From the NCBI RefSeq assembly GCF_026410285.1, contig NZ_JAPMLP010000001.1:620001-684000 (forward strand): a stretch of DNA of 64,000 nt, given 5' to 3'. The translations under genes and the position numbers were made by a program. The stretch is from Sulfitobacter sp. F26169L. GTDB taxonomy: Bacteria; Pseudomonadota; Alphaproteobacteria; Rhodobacterales; Rhodobacteraceae. This document shows, piece after piece, positions 27,213 to 37,331 of the stretch (the stretch's first letter is position 1; every line of letters starts with the position of its first letter). The notes beneath the pieces were generated by a model. That model was given only the letters and a program-made list of their open reading frames with translations, did no database searches and was not told where the DNA came from.

Positions 27213-28094
27213 TTATTGCGGCAGGGAAATCTTTTGCCAGTCACCCATCTTGCTGCGTATCCATGTGCGCTGACGTTTCGCGTATTGGCGCGTCGCGATG
27301 ATAGCGGCCTCACGCGCCTGATCGAGTGTTAGCGCGCCGCGCAGATAGGCAATCAACTCCGGAACCCCGATTGCCTTGTGTGCAGGCAGGGCAGGGTTGT
27401 AGTGCGGCGCGACGGCGCGCACCTCGTCCAGCGCATCTTGTGCCAACATCTGATCGAACCGTTGCGCAATCCGCTGGCTTAGCCAGTCACGATCCACATC
27501 CAGTGCAATCGCGCTGCATTTATGCAGGGGCAGCAGCGGCGGGGGCGTGTCGGCCTGCCATTCTGCCAGCCCACGACCTGTGGCCTGCAACACTTCCCAG
27601 GCGCGCTGAACCCGTGCGCGATTGGCCAGATCAATGCTGCCGGCAGTGGCGGGATCAAGAGCCGCGACCAGTGTATCAAGGGGCAGTGAATCAGCGCGGC
27701 TACGCATCTCTGGCGGCGTTTGGGGAATTTCTGCCAGCCCTTCTGTCAGCGCTTTGAAATACAGTCCCGTACCGCCCACAATCACCGGGCGCTGCCCCTG
27801 TGCGATCACCTGTTCGACTTCCCGCAGCCAATGCCCCGTAGAATAGGGCGCATCCTGTGACACATGCCCGTAGAGGCGGTGCGGCACCTGCGCCTCCTCC
27901 TGTGGTGAGGGGCGCGCCGAGATAACGCGCCAGCAGTCATACACCTGACTTGCGTCCGCATTCACAATCACACCGCCCCGCGATGCGATCTCCAATGCAA
28001 GTGCCGATTTACCCGATGCTGTCGGCCCCGCGATCAACACGGGGCGGTCCGGGGGAGTGGCGGCAACCAAGGCCGCAGCGCCATGGTGTAACAT
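27213..28094 (-). CDS. miaA: tRNA dimethylallyltransferase
   Basis: A 293-aa enzyme that prenylates N6 of A37 in tRNAs reading UNN codons. The Walker-type loop is [13 protein letters not shown] (about 21-33). NADASQVY corresponds to the conserved DS(M/Q)QVY substrate block, [11 protein letters not shown] is the family signature, and the C-terminal region carries [14 protein letters not shown]. Length is slightly short but normal for Rhodobacteraceae. It is divergent from pyrH with a 107-bp intergenic region. Confidence 0.95.
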   Translation of the reverse strand: MLHHGAAALVAATPPDRPVLIAGPTASGKSALALEIASRGGVIVNADASQVYDCWRVISARPSPQEEAQVPHRLYGHVSQDAPYSTGHWLREVEQVIAQGQRPVIVGGTGLYFKALTEGLAEIPQTPPEMRSRADSLPLDTLVAALDPATAGSIDLANRARVQRAWEVLQATGRGLAEWQADTPPPLLPLHKCSAIALDVDRDWLSQRIAQRFDQMLAQDALDEVRAVAPHYNPALPAHKAIGVPELIAYLRGALTLDQAREAAIIATRQYAKRQRTWIRSKMGDWQKISLPQ

Positions 28095-28201
28095 TTCTTT
28101 GCCTCCCGCTCCTGCGTTGCATTGAATTCCGACGCTATTTGCGACATTTTACGCCGAAGCGAAACCCTCGCGTCCTAATACCCTCGAAAGGTCCCCGTGA
28201 T

Positions 28202-28927
28202 ATGTCAGATATGCCTCAAGTTTCGTTCAAACGGGTGATGCTCAAAATCTCCGGCGAGGCCCTGATGGGCGATCAGGGGTTTGGCCTGAACCCGCCCACG
28301 GTTGAACGCATCGCGAAGGAAGTGAAATCGGTCCACGATCTGGGGGTAGAGATCTGTATGGTAATCGGGGGCGGCAACATCTTTCGCGGCTTGCAAGGCA
28401 GCGCGCAGGGGATGGAACGTACGACCGCCGATTATATGGGGATGCTGGCCACGGTGATGAACGCGCTTGCCATGCAAAGCGCGCTTGAGGCTGAGGGCAT
28501 CCACACCCGTGTCATTTCAGCCATTACCATGAACGAGGTCGCAGAGCCCTACATCCGCCGCCGCGCCGTACGCCACCTTGAGAAAAAGCGCGTCTGTATA
28601 TTTGCAGCAGGCACCGGCAACCCGTATTTCACCACAGATACCGCAGCGACCCTGCGCGCCAATGAGATGTCGTGCGAAGCGATCTTCAAGGGAACCAAGG
28701 TGGACGGCGTCTATGACAAAGATCCGGAAAAATACCCCGATGCCAAACGCTACGATACAGTTTCCTATGATGATGTGTTGGCAAAGCGGTTGGGCGTTAT
28801 GGATGCATCGGCCATCGCGCTTGCGCGCGACAACAACCTTCCAATCATCGTCTTTTCGCTGGACGAACCTGGCGGTTTCAAGGGCATCCTCGCGGGAGAG
28901 GGCACCTACACCCGTGTGCAAGGTTAA
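28202..28927 (+). CDS. pyrH: Uridylate kinase
   Basis: A 241-aa UMP kinase of the amino acid kinase fold, making UDP for RNA, DNA and cell-wall precursors. [14 protein letters not shown] is the N-terminal phosphate loop, [13 protein letters not shown] binds UMP, and [12 protein letters not shown] and [18 protein letters not shown] are family blocks. The start was set at 28202 because the protein normally begins just before the [12 protein letters not shown] block and AAAGG lies 10 nt upstream; the frame is open far upstream through the miaA promoter region. It heads the run pyrH, frr, uppS, cdsA, dxr. Confidence 0.96.
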   Translation: MSDMPQVSFKRVMLKISGEALMGDQGFGLNPPTVERIAKEVKSVHDLGVEICMVIGGGNIFRGLQGSAQGMERTTADYMGMLATVMNALAMQSALEAEGIHTRVISAITMNEVAEPYIRRRAVRHLEKKRVCIFAAGTGNPYFTTDTAATLRANEMSCEAIFKGTKVDGVYDKDPEKYPDAKRYDTVSYDDVLAKRLGVMDASAIALARDNNLPIIVFSLDEPGGFKGILAGEGTYTRVQG

Positions 28928-29113
28928 CTCAATCTCGGGTAGGCAAACGATATTTCCGCGATCCGCACAGAAAATGCGCTGCATTTGATACAGATGGGCG
29001 GGGAATGGCCCCGATGACCTCGGGCGGAGGAAAGCGTTCTGGTGTTTTCAGGGATGCCGGATTAAAATATCAAGAAACGCCGGAATTCCGGTAGAAGAAC
29101 AAAAGGATACCGC

Positions 29114-29677
29114 ATGTCAGAAGATTTCATGCTTGATACCGACGATCTGGAGCGACGGATGGCGGGGGCGATTTCGGCCTTGCGCACCGAGTTTGGCTCT
29201 TTGCGTACGGGTCGCGGATCGGCCTCCATGTTGGAGCCTGTGCAAGTCGATGCATACGGGCAGATGACGCCGATCAATCAGGTCGGCACGGTGAACGTGC
29301 CCGAGCCGCGGATGGTGACGATCAATGTCTGGGACAAGGCGCTGGTCGGTAAGGTTGAAAAAGCTATTCGCGAAAGCGGTCTGGGCATCAATCCGCAGCT
29401 GAACGGTACAATCATCATGCTGCCGATCCCTGAATTGAACGAAGAACGTCGCACCCAGCTAAGTAAGGTTGCAGGCAACTACGCCGAAAACGCGCGGGTG
29501 AGTATTCGCAACATCCGCCGTGACGGTATGGACCAGATTAAGAAAGCCAAAGCGGACGGCATGTCGGAAGATGACCAGAAATTCTGGGAGGACGAAGTGC
29601 AAAAGCTTACCAATAAGATGATCAAGGCGATTGATGACCAGCTGGAGACGAAACAGTCGGAAATCATGCAGGTTTGA
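29114..29677 (+). CDS. frr: Ribosome recycling factor
   Basis: A 187-aa factor that with EF-G splits post-termination ribosomes. The three-helix-bundle domain and the inserted domain are both present: [20 protein letters not shown] and [18 protein letters not shown] are the hallmark segments, and [18 protein letters not shown] follows. Length equals the usual 185-187 aa. AAAGG lies 8 nt before ATG. It stands 186 bp after pyrH in the standard pyrH-frr-uppS order. Confidence 0.97.
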   Translation: MSEDFMLDTDDLERRMAGAISALRTEFGSLRTGRGSASMLEPVQVDAYGQMTPINQVGTVNVPEPRMVTINVWDKALVGKVEKAIRESGLGINPQLNGTIIMLPIPELNEERRTQLSKVAGNYAENARVSIRNIRRDGMDQIKKAKADGMSEDDQKFWEDEVQKLTNKMIKAIDDQLETKQSEIMQV

Positions 29678-29828
29678 CTGAGGTCCCCGACATCGTTGAC
29701 GTGAGGGTGTTGCCCTTATCCGCACAGTGTCCCGTGTTGACTGGATTTTGCCACAAATTCGACGGATCGCCGTTCTATCGCAGGGCAACCGACCCGAACA
29801 GCAGGCCTGACACGATGCAGAAGAAACT

Positions 29829-30581
29829 ATGATCAAACGCGCGAAACCCAAAGCGGAACCGCTACCAGAGGCCGCACCGGGCGGGCCACGCCATGTGGCG
29901 ATCATTATGGATGGCAATGGGCGTTGGGCCACGCAACGGGGGCGGCCCCGCCTGTTTGGTCATCACGCCGGTGCCAAACGTGTCCGCGAAGTAGTTGAGG
30001 CCTGCCCCGAAGTGGGGGTCGAATACCTCACTATTTTCGCATTCTCGACCGAAAATTGGAAGCGGACGCAGGTAGAGGTTGCGGGCCTGATGAGCCTGTT
30101 CCGCCGCTATATCACCAAAGAAACCCGCAGCCTGAGCGAATTCGGTGTGCGGGTGCGGTTTATTGGAGATCGTGTCCGGCTGGATGACAAACTGATCAAA
30201 TTGATGAACGAGCTGGAAGAGGCGACTGCGCATAACACCCGTGTCCATCTAACAATTGCATTGAACTACGGGGGCCGTGACGAAGTGGCGCGCGCCACGA
30301 AACGGCTGGCACAAGATGTGGCGGACGGGCGGCTTGATCCTGAGAATGTGGATGAAGAAACCCTTCCAAAGTATTTGGATACCTGCGTTCTTCCCGATCC
30401 CGACCTTGTTATCCGAACCAGCGGCGAGGCGCGGATTTCGAACTTTTTGCTGTGGCAATCCGCCTATGCGGAATATGAATTTATTGATACGCTCTGGCCT
30501 GATTTCACCCGCGAGGAGTTTGCCGCACTCTGTGCGTCATATGGCGGGCGCGACAGGCGGTTTGGCGGGGTCAAAACCTGA
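29829..30581 (+). CDS. uppS: Undecaprenyl diphosphate synthase
   Basis: A 250-aa cis-prenyltransferase that extends farnesyl-PP with IPP to the C55 lipid carrier for peptidoglycan and O-antigen. IIMDGNGRWATQRG holds the catalytic Asp, GHHAGAKRV and TIFAFSTENWKR are substrate-binding blocks, and PDLVIRTSGEARISNFLLWQ is the C-terminal signature. The 250-aa length is typical. cdsA follows 8 nt downstream, so the genes form one transcript. Confidence 0.97.
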   Translation: MIKRAKPKAEPLPEAAPGGPRHVAIIMDGNGRWATQRGRPRLFGHHAGAKRVREVVEACPEVGVEYLTIFAFSTENWKRTQVEVAGLMSLFRRYITKETRSLSEFGVRVRFIGDRVRLDDKLIKLMNELEEATAHNTRVHLTIALNYGGRDEVARATKRLAQDVADGRLDPENVDEETLPKYLDTCVLPDPDLVIRTSGEARISNFLLWQSAYAEYEFIDTLWPDFTREEFAALCASYGGRDRRFGGVKT

Positions 30582-30589
30582 GGTGAACA

Positions 30590-31381
30590 ATGAACGGCAC
30601 TGAGAAATGGACTGATCTGACGGCCCGACTGGGGTCGGCAGCGGCAATGGTGCTTATCGGCGCATTCGGTATCTGGATGGGTGGCCTTGTGTTTCACGTA
30701 CTGGTTGCCTTGATTTGCGGGATGATGGTTTGGGAACTGGTCGGCATTCTGCGACCCGATTCAACGAAACTTCCACTGTTGTTGGGGGGCGCGACCGGTG
30801 CGGCGGTGTTGCTGTCGGTTTATTTGCCTGTCGGCTTTGCGCTGCCGGTGCTGCTCGCACCTGCGCTGATCGGCTTTGGCCAGATCGAGCGGAACCGCAC
30901 TATATATATGGTCTTCACCGTGATGATCCTGTTGTCGGGTTTTGGTATGATCCAGGTGCGTGACGATATGGGCTTTGGCTGGATGCTGTGGCTGGTGCTG
31001 GTTGTGATCGTCACCGATGTGGTCGGGTATTTCGCGGGCCGTGCGTTTGGCGGGCCGAAATTCTGGCCAGCAGTCAGCCCCAAAAAGACCTGGTCAGGCA
31101 CCGCCGCAGGGTGGGGCGGTGCGGCTGTTGTGGGGTTGCTGTTTTCCATCAACACCGGTGTCGGGCTGCAACTTATCGGCATTTCCGTCGCGATATCAAT
31201 GGCCTCTCAGATGGGTGATATCGCGGAATCTGCGATGAAGCGGAAGATGGGCGTCAAAGACAGTTCTGACCTTATTCCTGGCCATGGCGGTTTGATGGAC
31301 CGGTTTGACGGCATGTTGGGTGCCTCTGTCTTTTTGCTGATCATTGGTCAGTCTATCGGGTTCCCCCCCGGATTGGCGTAG
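30590..31381 (+). CDS. cdsA: Phosphatidate cytidylyltransferase
   Basis: A 263-aa inner-membrane enzyme making CDP-diacylglycerol from phosphatidate and CTP. It has about seven hydrophobic segments. The signature SAMKRKMGVKDSSDLIPGHG followed by GLMDRFD lies near the C-terminus (about 216-240). The start is supported by GAGGTG upstream. It is separated from dxr by only 3 nt. Confidence 0.95.
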   Translation: MNGTEKWTDLTARLGSAAAMVLIGAFGIWMGGLVFHVLVALICGMMVWELVGILRPDSTKLPLLLGGATGAAVLLSVYLPVGFALPVLLAPALIGFGQIERNRTIYMVFTVMILLSGFGMIQVRDDMGFGWMLWLVLVVIVTDVVGYFAGRAFGGPKFWPAVSPKKTWSGTAAGWGGAAVVGLLFSINTGVGLQLIGISVAISMASQMGDIAESAMKRKMGVKDSSDLIPGHGGLMDRFDGMLGASVFLLIIGQSIGFPPGLA

Positions 31382-31384
31382 CCA

Positions 31385-32557
31385 ATGCGCAAGGTCAGTA
31401 TTTTCGGCGCGACAGGGTCAATCGGGCAGAACACCATCGATCTGATCCGGCGCGCGCCGGGTAGTTATCAAGTGGTTGCCCTGACAGGTGCCAGCAATAT
31501 CAAGCAATTGGCGGCGGATGCGATAGCGTTGAAAGCGCAGATTGCAATCACCGCGGATGAAGCCCGTCTGTCAGATTTGCAAGCCGCCCTGAGCGGTACA
31601 GGTGTCGAAGCCGCAGCGGGTGCCAAAGCGGTGGAGGAAGCCGCCCATCGTCCTGCCGACTGGATCATGTCTGCGATTGTCGGCGCTGCCGGTCTGGCAC
31701 CGGGGATGGCGGCTCTGCAACAGGGCACAACACTGGCCCTTGCAAACAAGGAATCGCTGGTCTGCGCCGGCAAACTCTTGCTGGAAACGGGCAGGGCGCA
31801 TAACGCTGTGATCCTGCCAGTCGATAGCGAACATTCAGCAGTTTTTCAGGCGCTTGTCGGCGAGCCGATGGAGGCGGTTGAACGGATCATCATCACCGCA
31901 TCGGGTGGTGCATTTCGCGACTGGCCGATTGCCGATCTGGCAGAAGCAACGCTGGATCAGGCATCAAGCCATCCGAACTGGGACATGGGCCAGAGGATTA
32001 CAATCGACAGTGCATCGATGTTCAATAAAGCCATGGAAGTCATTGAAACGCGTGAGTTCTTTGGCGTTGACCCTGCCATGATAGAGGTTTTGATCCATCC
32101 GCAAAGCATGATCCATGCGCTGGTCGGGTTTAACGATGGTGCATTGATGGCCCATGTGGGGCCTGCCGATATGCGACATGCAATCGGCTACGCACTGCAT
32201 CACCCCGCGCGCCGCCATCTGCCGGTTGAGCGGTTGGACCTTGCCACAATTGGCACATTCGAATTTCGTGCCCCTGATGATGTGCGCTGGCCTGCGCTTC
32301 GCATCGCGCGCGAGGTCATGGCGCGCGGTGGTTTGGCGGGGGCCGTTTTCAACGCGGCAAAGGAAACCGCACTGGACGGATTTATCGCCGGACACCTTAA
32401 ATTCACACAAATGTCGGATGTTGTTGCACAGACACTTGAGGTGATGGATTCACATGGTGGTCATATTGATGCCACCATGACCCTTGATAACGTGCTGGAA
32501 ACAGACCATCTGGCACGCAAGGCCGCAAACGCGGCTATCAAAAAAAGAGCAGGGTAG
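31385..32557 (+). CDS. dxr: 1-deoxy-D-xylulose 5-phosphate reductoisomerase
   Basis: A 390-aa NADPH-dependent enzyme forming 2-C-methyl-D-erythritol 4-phosphate in the MEP isoprenoid pathway. The NADPH loop is FGATGSIGQNT at the N-terminus. ALANKESLVCAG, PVDSEHSAVFQ (metal ligands) and ASGGAFRDWP with WDMGQRITIDSASMFNK are active-site blocks, all intact. It feeds IPP to UppS, encoded two genes upstream. The rseP gene begins 4 nt after its stop. Confidence 0.97.
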   Translation: MRKVSIFGATGSIGQNTIDLIRRAPGSYQVVALTGASNIKQLAADAIALKAQIAITADEARLSDLQAALSGTGVEAAAGAKAVEEAAHRPADWIMSAIVGAAGLAPGMAALQQGTTLALANKESLVCAGKLLLETGRAHNAVILPVDSEHSAVFQALVGEPMEAVERIIITASGGAFRDWPIADLAEATLDQASSHPNWDMGQRITIDSASMFNKAMEVIETREFFGVDPAMIEVLIHPQSMIHALVGFNDGALMAHVGPADMRHAIGYALHHPARRHLPVERLDLATIGTFEFRAPDDVRWPALRIAREVMARGGLAGAVFNAAKETALDGFIAGHLKFTQMSDVVAQTLEVMDSHGGHIDATMTLDNVLETDHLARKAANAAIKKRAG

Positions 32558-32561
32558 AGCA

Positions 32562-33914
32562 TTGGACTTCACAACACTTATTCCGCAATTCGGCGGCTTT
32601 ATCTGGACGCTTGTTGCATTTGTTATCGCTTTGTCGGTAATTGTGGCGATTCACGAATATGGTCACTATATCGTCGGGCGCTGGTGCGGGATCAAAGCTG
32701 ATGTGTTTTCGCTGGGCTTTGGTCCTGTGCTCTATTCACGCTTTGATAAACACGGTACGAAATGGCAGATCGCGGCGCTGCCCTTTGGCGGTTATGTGAA
32801 ATTTGCGGGCGATGCCAACGCAGCATCCGGTAAGAACGAAGCAGCGATGGAAGACGCCGCAGTTGATCCGACCCGTCTGCGCGCAACCATGCATGGTGCA
32901 CCCCTGTGGGCACGCGCGCTGACTGTTGCCGCAGGCCCTGCGTTTAATTTTGCGATGTCTATCATCATCTTCGGTGCCATCGCGATGAGCCTTGGTACCG
33001 TGCGCGATCCGCTCACTGTCGAATCCCTCAAGCCGCTCCCCAACCAGATCGAAGGGTTGCGGAAGGGCGATGTGATTCAGGCCATAGAGGGGCGCAGCTT
33101 CCCTTCAAGCATCCGCAGCCCTGAATACCGCACCTATATGGACGAACTGCCGCTCAAGCCCGAGCTTGAATATACCGTGCTGCGTGATGGCGCCTCTGTC
33201 ACTGTTGACGGGCCTTATCCCATGCCTGCGCTGGTGGGCGGTGTTGGTGCGGAAACAGCCGCGCTCGAGGCAGGGCTTGCTGCAGGAGATGTCATCGTCG
33301 GTATCGACGGAGAGCCGACATTTGCGTTTCAGCAGTTGAAGACAGCGGTCGAAAGCTCCGAAGGGCGGCCACTGTTGCTGGACGTTTGGCGCCATGGCGA
33401 GGTGTTGAAATTCACGCTGGTCCCGAAATCCACGGACGAGCCGCAGGCGGATGGCAGCTTTATCAACGTAATGCGCATCGGCATTTCCAGCGATAGCGCA
33501 ATCACCGCCGCCACCGAAACGCCCGGCATCATCGAGGCTGCCAAAAGCGGTGTTGCAGGCACATGGCGGATTATCAAGGGGTCGATCTCGGGTCTTTGGC
33601 ACATGGCGACGGGTGCGATCAGCAGCTGTAATATGTCCGGCCCCGTGGGCATTGCGAAGGTATCCGGTGCGATGGCAAGTCAGGGCGCGCTGAGCTTCAT
33701 CAACTTTATCGCTGTACTAAGCACCGCTGTAGGGCTGCTCAACCTGTTCCCCATTCCTGCGCTGGATGGCGGCCACCTGACGTTTTACGCCTATGAGGCC
33801 GTGACCGGAAAGCCGCCCAGCGACAAGGCGTTGCGTGTGTTGATGAGCATCGGGATCACGTTGGTTCTTGGCCTTATGCTGTTTGCTTTGTCCAACGATC
33901 TGTTCTGCCCGTAA
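32562..33914 (+). CDS. rseP: RIP metalloprotease RseP
   Basis: A 450-aa site-2 intramembrane protease cleaving anti-sigma factors and leftover signal peptides. The zinc motif HEYGH is in TM1 (about 28-32), two PDZ domains lie between (around GLRKGDVIQAIEG and GLAAGDVIVGIDG), and the third zinc ligand is in LDGGHLTFY. The start TTG at 32562 was chosen because the family begins just before this membrane segment, AGGG lies 7 nt upstream and it follows the dxr stop by 4 nt; the frame is open further upstream but would run inside dxr. It sits before bamA, as in many Gram-negatives. Confidence 0.93.
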   Translation: MDFTTLIPQFGGFIWTLVAFVIALSVIVAIHEYGHYIVGRWCGIKADVFSLGFGPVLYSRFDKHGTKWQIAALPFGGYVKFAGDANAASGKNEAAMEDAAVDPTRLRATMHGAPLWARALTVAAGPAFNFAMSIIIFGAIAMSLGTVRDPLTVESLKPLPNQIEGLRKGDVIQAIEGRSFPSSIRSPEYRTYMDELPLKPELEYTVLRDGASVTVDGPYPMPALVGGVGAETAALEAGLAAGDVIVGIDGEPTFAFQQLKTAVESSEGRPLLLDVWRHGEVLKFTLVPKSTDEPQADGSFINVMRIGISSDSAITAATETPGIIEAAKSGVAGTWRIIKGSISGLWHMATGAISSCNMSGPVGIAKVSGAMASQGALSFINFIAVLSTAVGLLNLFPIPALDGGHLTFYAYEAVTGKPPSDKALRVLMSIGITLVLGLMLFALSNDLFCP

Positions 33915-33919
33915 AACTG

Positions 33920-33934
33920 TTAATATTTCGTTAA
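33920..33934. promoter_or_regulatory. Perfect CtrA-box (TTAA-N7-TTAA)
   Basis: TTAA-TATTTCG-TTAA matches the full alphaproteobacterial CtrA recognition pattern exactly, and another TTAA follows at 33936-33939. It lies 6 bp after the rseP stop and 117 bp before the 43-aa membrane peptide gene. ctrA itself is encoded 8 kb downstream in this window. The AT-rich background raises the chance of a random match. Confidence 0.5.
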
Positions 33935-34050
33935 GTTAAAAGCAAAAGCAGGGCGAATGCCTTGCTTTTGCCACATTTGGCACCCGTATTTGCCGTAATC
34001 CACCGTTAATCATTAGCCTAACGTCGTGTTGTTTGATTAAGGAGCGACCC

Positions 34051-34182
34051 ATGCAGACGATTTCTAAAGGCTACCGGGGACTGAGCGTTTTGATGGACCT
34101 CAACTGGGACCGCGCGTTGTATATTTGTACGATTGTTCTTGCGCTATTTGCCGGCGCCTTTGTCGGCACACTTCAGTACTAA
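34051..34182 (+). CDS. Small 43-aa membrane peptide
   Basis: A 43-codon ORF with a good ribosome site (AAGGAG at 34039-34044, 6 nt before ATG). Its sequence starts MQTISKGYRGLSVLMDLNWD and continues into one transmembrane helix (about 21-40), ending GTLQY. It is followed 25 bp later by a strong terminator and preceded by a CtrA-like box, so it looks like a separately regulated unit between rseP and bamA. I recall similar short proteins in roseobacters; the function is unknown. Confidence 0.7.
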   Translation: MQTISKGYRGLSVLMDLNWDRALYICTIVLALFAGAFVGTLQY

Positions 34183-34207
34183 CAAACCCCAGATTATTCG
34201 AAAACAG

Positions 34208-34234
34208 AGGTCTGCGTGCAACGCAGGCCTTTTT
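34208..34234 (+). terminator. Rho-independent terminator after the small peptide
   Basis: AGGTCTGCGT, loop GCA, ACGCAGGCCT, then TTTT. This is a 10-bp stem with one G-T pair followed by a T run. It isolates the upstream genes from bamA at 34324, implying a bamA promoter in 34235-34323. Confidence 0.85.
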
Positions 34235-34323
34235 GCCGCGTAAAAACAGCTTCATGGTTTTGACAAGCAAGCCCCCGACCGTTACTCAAGGCACAACAGT
34301 GTTAATAAGATTGGGTAACAACC

Positions 34324-36681
34324 ATGAGCCTGGGGTCTAATTCACGTGCCAATAGCACGCTTGAGCAGTACAACCATATTTCAACAGGCCTCAAAGGGCT
34401 TGCTTTTTCTCTTTTGATAACAACAGCATATGTTGCGCCAGCGTCTCAAGCGTTTGCGCAGCAATATCAGTTCAACTCGGTTATGATTGAGGGGAACCAA
34501 CGTATCGGTGACAGCGCGATCCTTTCGCAAGCCGGAATCGGGCGTGGAAAAGCAATTAGCGCGGGGCAGTTGAATGATGCCTACCAGCGTTTGAATAATT
34601 CCGGCCTGTTCGAGAGCGTTGCGATTGTGCCGCAGGGCAGTACGCTAAAGATCACAGTGGTTGAGCTACCGACAATCAACCGCATTTCGTTTGAGGGCAA
34701 CCGCCGGATCAAAGATGATGCGCTGAGTTCTGTGATCAGTTCTACAGCGCGGCGGGTGTTTAATCCGGCACTTGCGGAAAAGGATGCGAATTCCATTGCG
34801 CAGGCATATTCAAACGATGGCCGTCTGGCCGCACGGGTGCAGCCCAAGGTGATCAAACGCAGCCAGAACCGTGTGGATCTGGTGTTTGAAGTGTTTGAAG
34901 GCAAAAACGTCGAAGTTGAGCGCCTGAGCTTTGTGGGTAACCGCAAATTCTCGGATCGTCGTTTGCGCCGCGTGTTGGGAACCAAGCAGGCGGGTATTTT
35001 CCGTCGTCTGGTACGCCGCGACACATTCGTCGAGGACCGTGTCGAATTTGATAAGCAGGTACTGCGCGATTTCTATTTCTCGCGCGGCTACGTCGATATG
35101 CGCATCAACTCGGTTAACGCACAGTTGACCGAGGAACGTGACGGCTATTTCGTGGGCTTTAATGTTCAGGAAGGCCAGCAGTTCCAGTTTGGTAACATTA
35201 CAGTCACATCGGATATGCCGAATGTAGACGGCGATGAATATGCGCAATACGTTAAGGTAAAACCTGGCGTGGTGTATTCTCCTACGTTGGTCGAAGCCGA
35301 TATCGCCCGTCTGGAGCGGCAGGCCATCCGTGATGGTGTCGATTTTATGCGCGTCGAACCGCGTGTGACCCGCAATGATCGGGATCTCACATTGGACGTC
35401 GAGTTTGTTCTGTCTCGCGGCCAGCGAATTTTTGTTGAACGGATTGATATCGAGGGCAACACAACCACGCTTGACCGCGTTGTGCGCCGCCAGTTTGACA
35501 GTGTTGAGGGTGATCCCTTCAATCCTCGTGAAATCCGCCAATCGGCAGAACGTATCCGCGCCTTGGGGTATTTCGAAACTGCTGAAGTGAACGCGCGCGA
35601 AGGCTCCACGCCCGAGCAGGTTGTGATCGATGTAGACGTTGAGGAAAAGCCGACCGGCTCGCTCAACTTTGGTGGATCGTTTTCGTCAAACGACGGCTTG
35701 GGCGTTGCGGTAAGCTTCGCAGAGGAGAACTTCCTTGGTCGCGGTCAGAAGCTGACGTTGAATGTATCAACCGCGTCGGATGCCAAACGCTACGGCTTCC
35801 GCTTTGTCGAACCATCTCTTTTGGGCCGCGACGTGAGCTTCGGCCTTGAGCTTGACTACTCCGAGACGAACTCCTCGTTCTCGACCTATGACAGCAACCG
35901 CCTGACGTTCCGCCCCAGTCTGACCTTTCCCGTGTCCGAAAACGGCCGGCTGCAACTGCGCTACACCGCAGAGCAAGCAGAAGTGACAGCGCGTGATCCG
36001 ATTGAACATGGGGTGATGATTCAAAGCGATATCGATGCAGGATCACTTGTCGCGTCCTCTATCGGCTACGAATACAGCTACGATACACGCCGCACGGGTC
36101 TGGATCCGAACGCAGGTGTTCTGTTCCGCTTTAGTCAGGATTTTGCAGGTCTTGGCGGCGATCAGAAATATGTGCGCAGCGTTGCCAAGGTGATCGGTGA
36201 AAAGAAGTTCCTGAACGAAGAGTTGACCCTTCGTGCAACGCTTGAGGGTGGGGCGCTGGCATGGAGCAGCGGTACAAACCGTGCCGTTGATCGTTTTTTG
36301 CTGACCCCGTCACAGCTTCGCGGGTTCAAGCCCGGTGGTGTTGGGCCGCGCGATGCAGCGGGTAAGAACAATGATCCTCTGGGCGGCAACCTCTATCTTG
36401 TCGGTCGCCTTGAGGCGGAATTCCCGCTTGGGCTGCCGGAAGAGTATGGCATTCGCGGGGGGGTATTTTATGATGTTGGCAACCTGTGGGATTTGTCGGA
36501 CGTGAACCTGAACGGCGGCACCGCGCAGGGCGAGAGTGGATCGTTCCGCCATGTCATCGGTGTTTCGTTGTTTTGGGATACCCCGGTTGGGCCATTGCAG
36601 TTCAACATCTCTGATGCGATCCGCAAGGAAGATTTCGACCGCGAGCAGAAGTTCGAAATCACCCTTCAGACGCAATTCTAA
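34324..36681 (+). CDS. bamA: Outer-membrane assembly factor BamA
   Basis: A 785-aa outer-membrane protein that inserts beta-barrel proteins. An N-terminal signal peptide (hydrophobic LAFSLLITTAYV, cleavage near SQAFAQ) is followed by five POTRA domains (about 48-430; the first starts FNSVMIEGNQRIGDSAIL and the fourth and fifth include FVERIDIEGNTTTLDRVVRR). The 16-strand barrel ends in Phe, as required for recognition. The VRGF-type lid motif appears as QLRGFKPGGVGPRD. Length is normal. ompH follows after 3 nt. Confidence 0.96.
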   Translation: MSLGSNSRANSTLEQYNHISTGLKGLAFSLLITTAYVAPASQAFAQQYQFNSVMIEGNQRIGDSAILSQAGIGRGKAISAGQLNDAYQRLNNSGLFESVAIVPQGSTLKITVVELPTINRISFEGNRRIKDDALSSVISSTARRVFNPALAEKDANSIAQAYSNDGRLAARVQPKVIKRSQNRVDLVFEVFEGKNVEVERLSFVGNRKFSDRRLRRVLGTKQAGIFRRLVRRDTFVEDRVEFDKQVLRDFYFSRGYVDMRINSVNAQLTEERDGYFVGFNVQEGQQFQFGNITVTSDMPNVDGDEYAQYVKVKPGVVYSPTLVEADIARLERQAIRDGVDFMRVEPRVTRNDRDLTLDVEFVLSRGQRIFVERIDIEGNTTTLDRVVRRQFDSVEGDPFNPREIRQSAERIRALGYFETAEVNAREGSTPEQVVIDVDVEEKPTGSLNFGGSFSSNDGLGVAVSFAEENFLGRGQKLTLNVSTASDAKRYGFRFVEPSLLGRDVSFGLELDYSETNSSFSTYDSNRLTFRPSLTFPVSENGRLQLRYTAEQAEVTARDPIEHGVMIQSDIDAGSLVASSIGYEYSYDTRRTGLDPNAGVLFRFSQDFAGLGGDQKYVRSVAKVIGEKKFLNEELTLRATLEGGALAWSSGTNRAVDRFLLTPSQLRGFKPGGVGPRDAAGKNNDPLGGNLYLVGRLEAEFPLGLPEEYGIRGGVFYDVGNLWDLSDVNLNGGTAQGESGSFRHVIGVSLFWDTPVGPLQFNISDAIRKEDFDREQKFEITLQTQF

Positions 36682-36684
36682 ACC

Positions 36685-37260
36685 GTGCGGCGTGCGGTTC
36701 AGGGCATCGGGCTGGCGTTGGGGCTGCTGTGTGCAGCGCCAATGGCCGCCCAAGACCTGCGCACGCCAACGAACACAGCTATTCTGACAATTGACAGTGA
36801 CCGGCTGTTTCTGAACAGTGATTTTGGAAAACGTGTCGCGCGCGAGATCGAGGCAAGCGGAAACGAACTTGCTGCCGAGAACCGCCGGATCGAGGCTGAG
36901 CTTGCAGAAGCTGAACAGGATCTGACAGATCGTCGCGCCAGCATGACGCCAGAGGCCTTTCGCCCGCTTGCAGATGCCTTTGATACCCGCGTACAGGAAA
37001 CCCGTCAGGCACAAGCTGCAAAATCCCGTAATCTCAATGCCTTGCTGGATCAAGAGCGCGAAATTTTTCTGAGCGCTGCCGTGCCTGTGCTGCAGGAGCT
37101 GATGGCCGAAGTCGGCGCAGCAGTGATCCTTGAGCGACGCACAGTTTTCATCAGTTCAAACAGCAGCGATATAACGTCAGCAGCAATCGCGCGTCTGAAT
37201 ACAAAGCTGGGCGAAGGTGAAAATGTGACCCCGGCGCCGCAAGGCGATTCACAAGACTAG
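36685..37260 (+). CDS. OmpH/Skp-like periplasmic chaperone
   Basis: A 191-aa periplasmic protein that holds unfolded outer-membrane proteins for BamA. A signal peptide ([17 protein letters not shown]) is followed by the OmpH domain with [20 protein letters not shown] and a long Glu/Arg/Ala-rich coiled coil (about 50-125). The GTG start is 3 nt after the bamA stop, so translation is probably coupled. The acidic C-terminal tail is poorly conserved in the family. Position between bamA and fabZ is standard, but lpxD, often found here, is absent. Confidence 0.9.
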   Translation: MRRAVQGIGLALGLLCAAPMAAQDLRTPTNTAILTIDSDRLFLNSDFGKRVAREIEASGNELAAENRRIEAELAEAEQDLTDRRASMTPEAFRPLADAFDTRVQETRQAQAAKSRNLNALLDQEREIFLSAAVPVLQELMAEVGAAVILERRTVFISSNSSDITSAAIARLNTKLGEGENVTPAPQGDSQD

Positions 37261-37331
37261 CGCAGTCACGCTTGCCCAGCAGCGGTGCAATTGTTAGCTG
37301 TTGCGCCAAAGATTTCGGAAGGACCTCTCCC

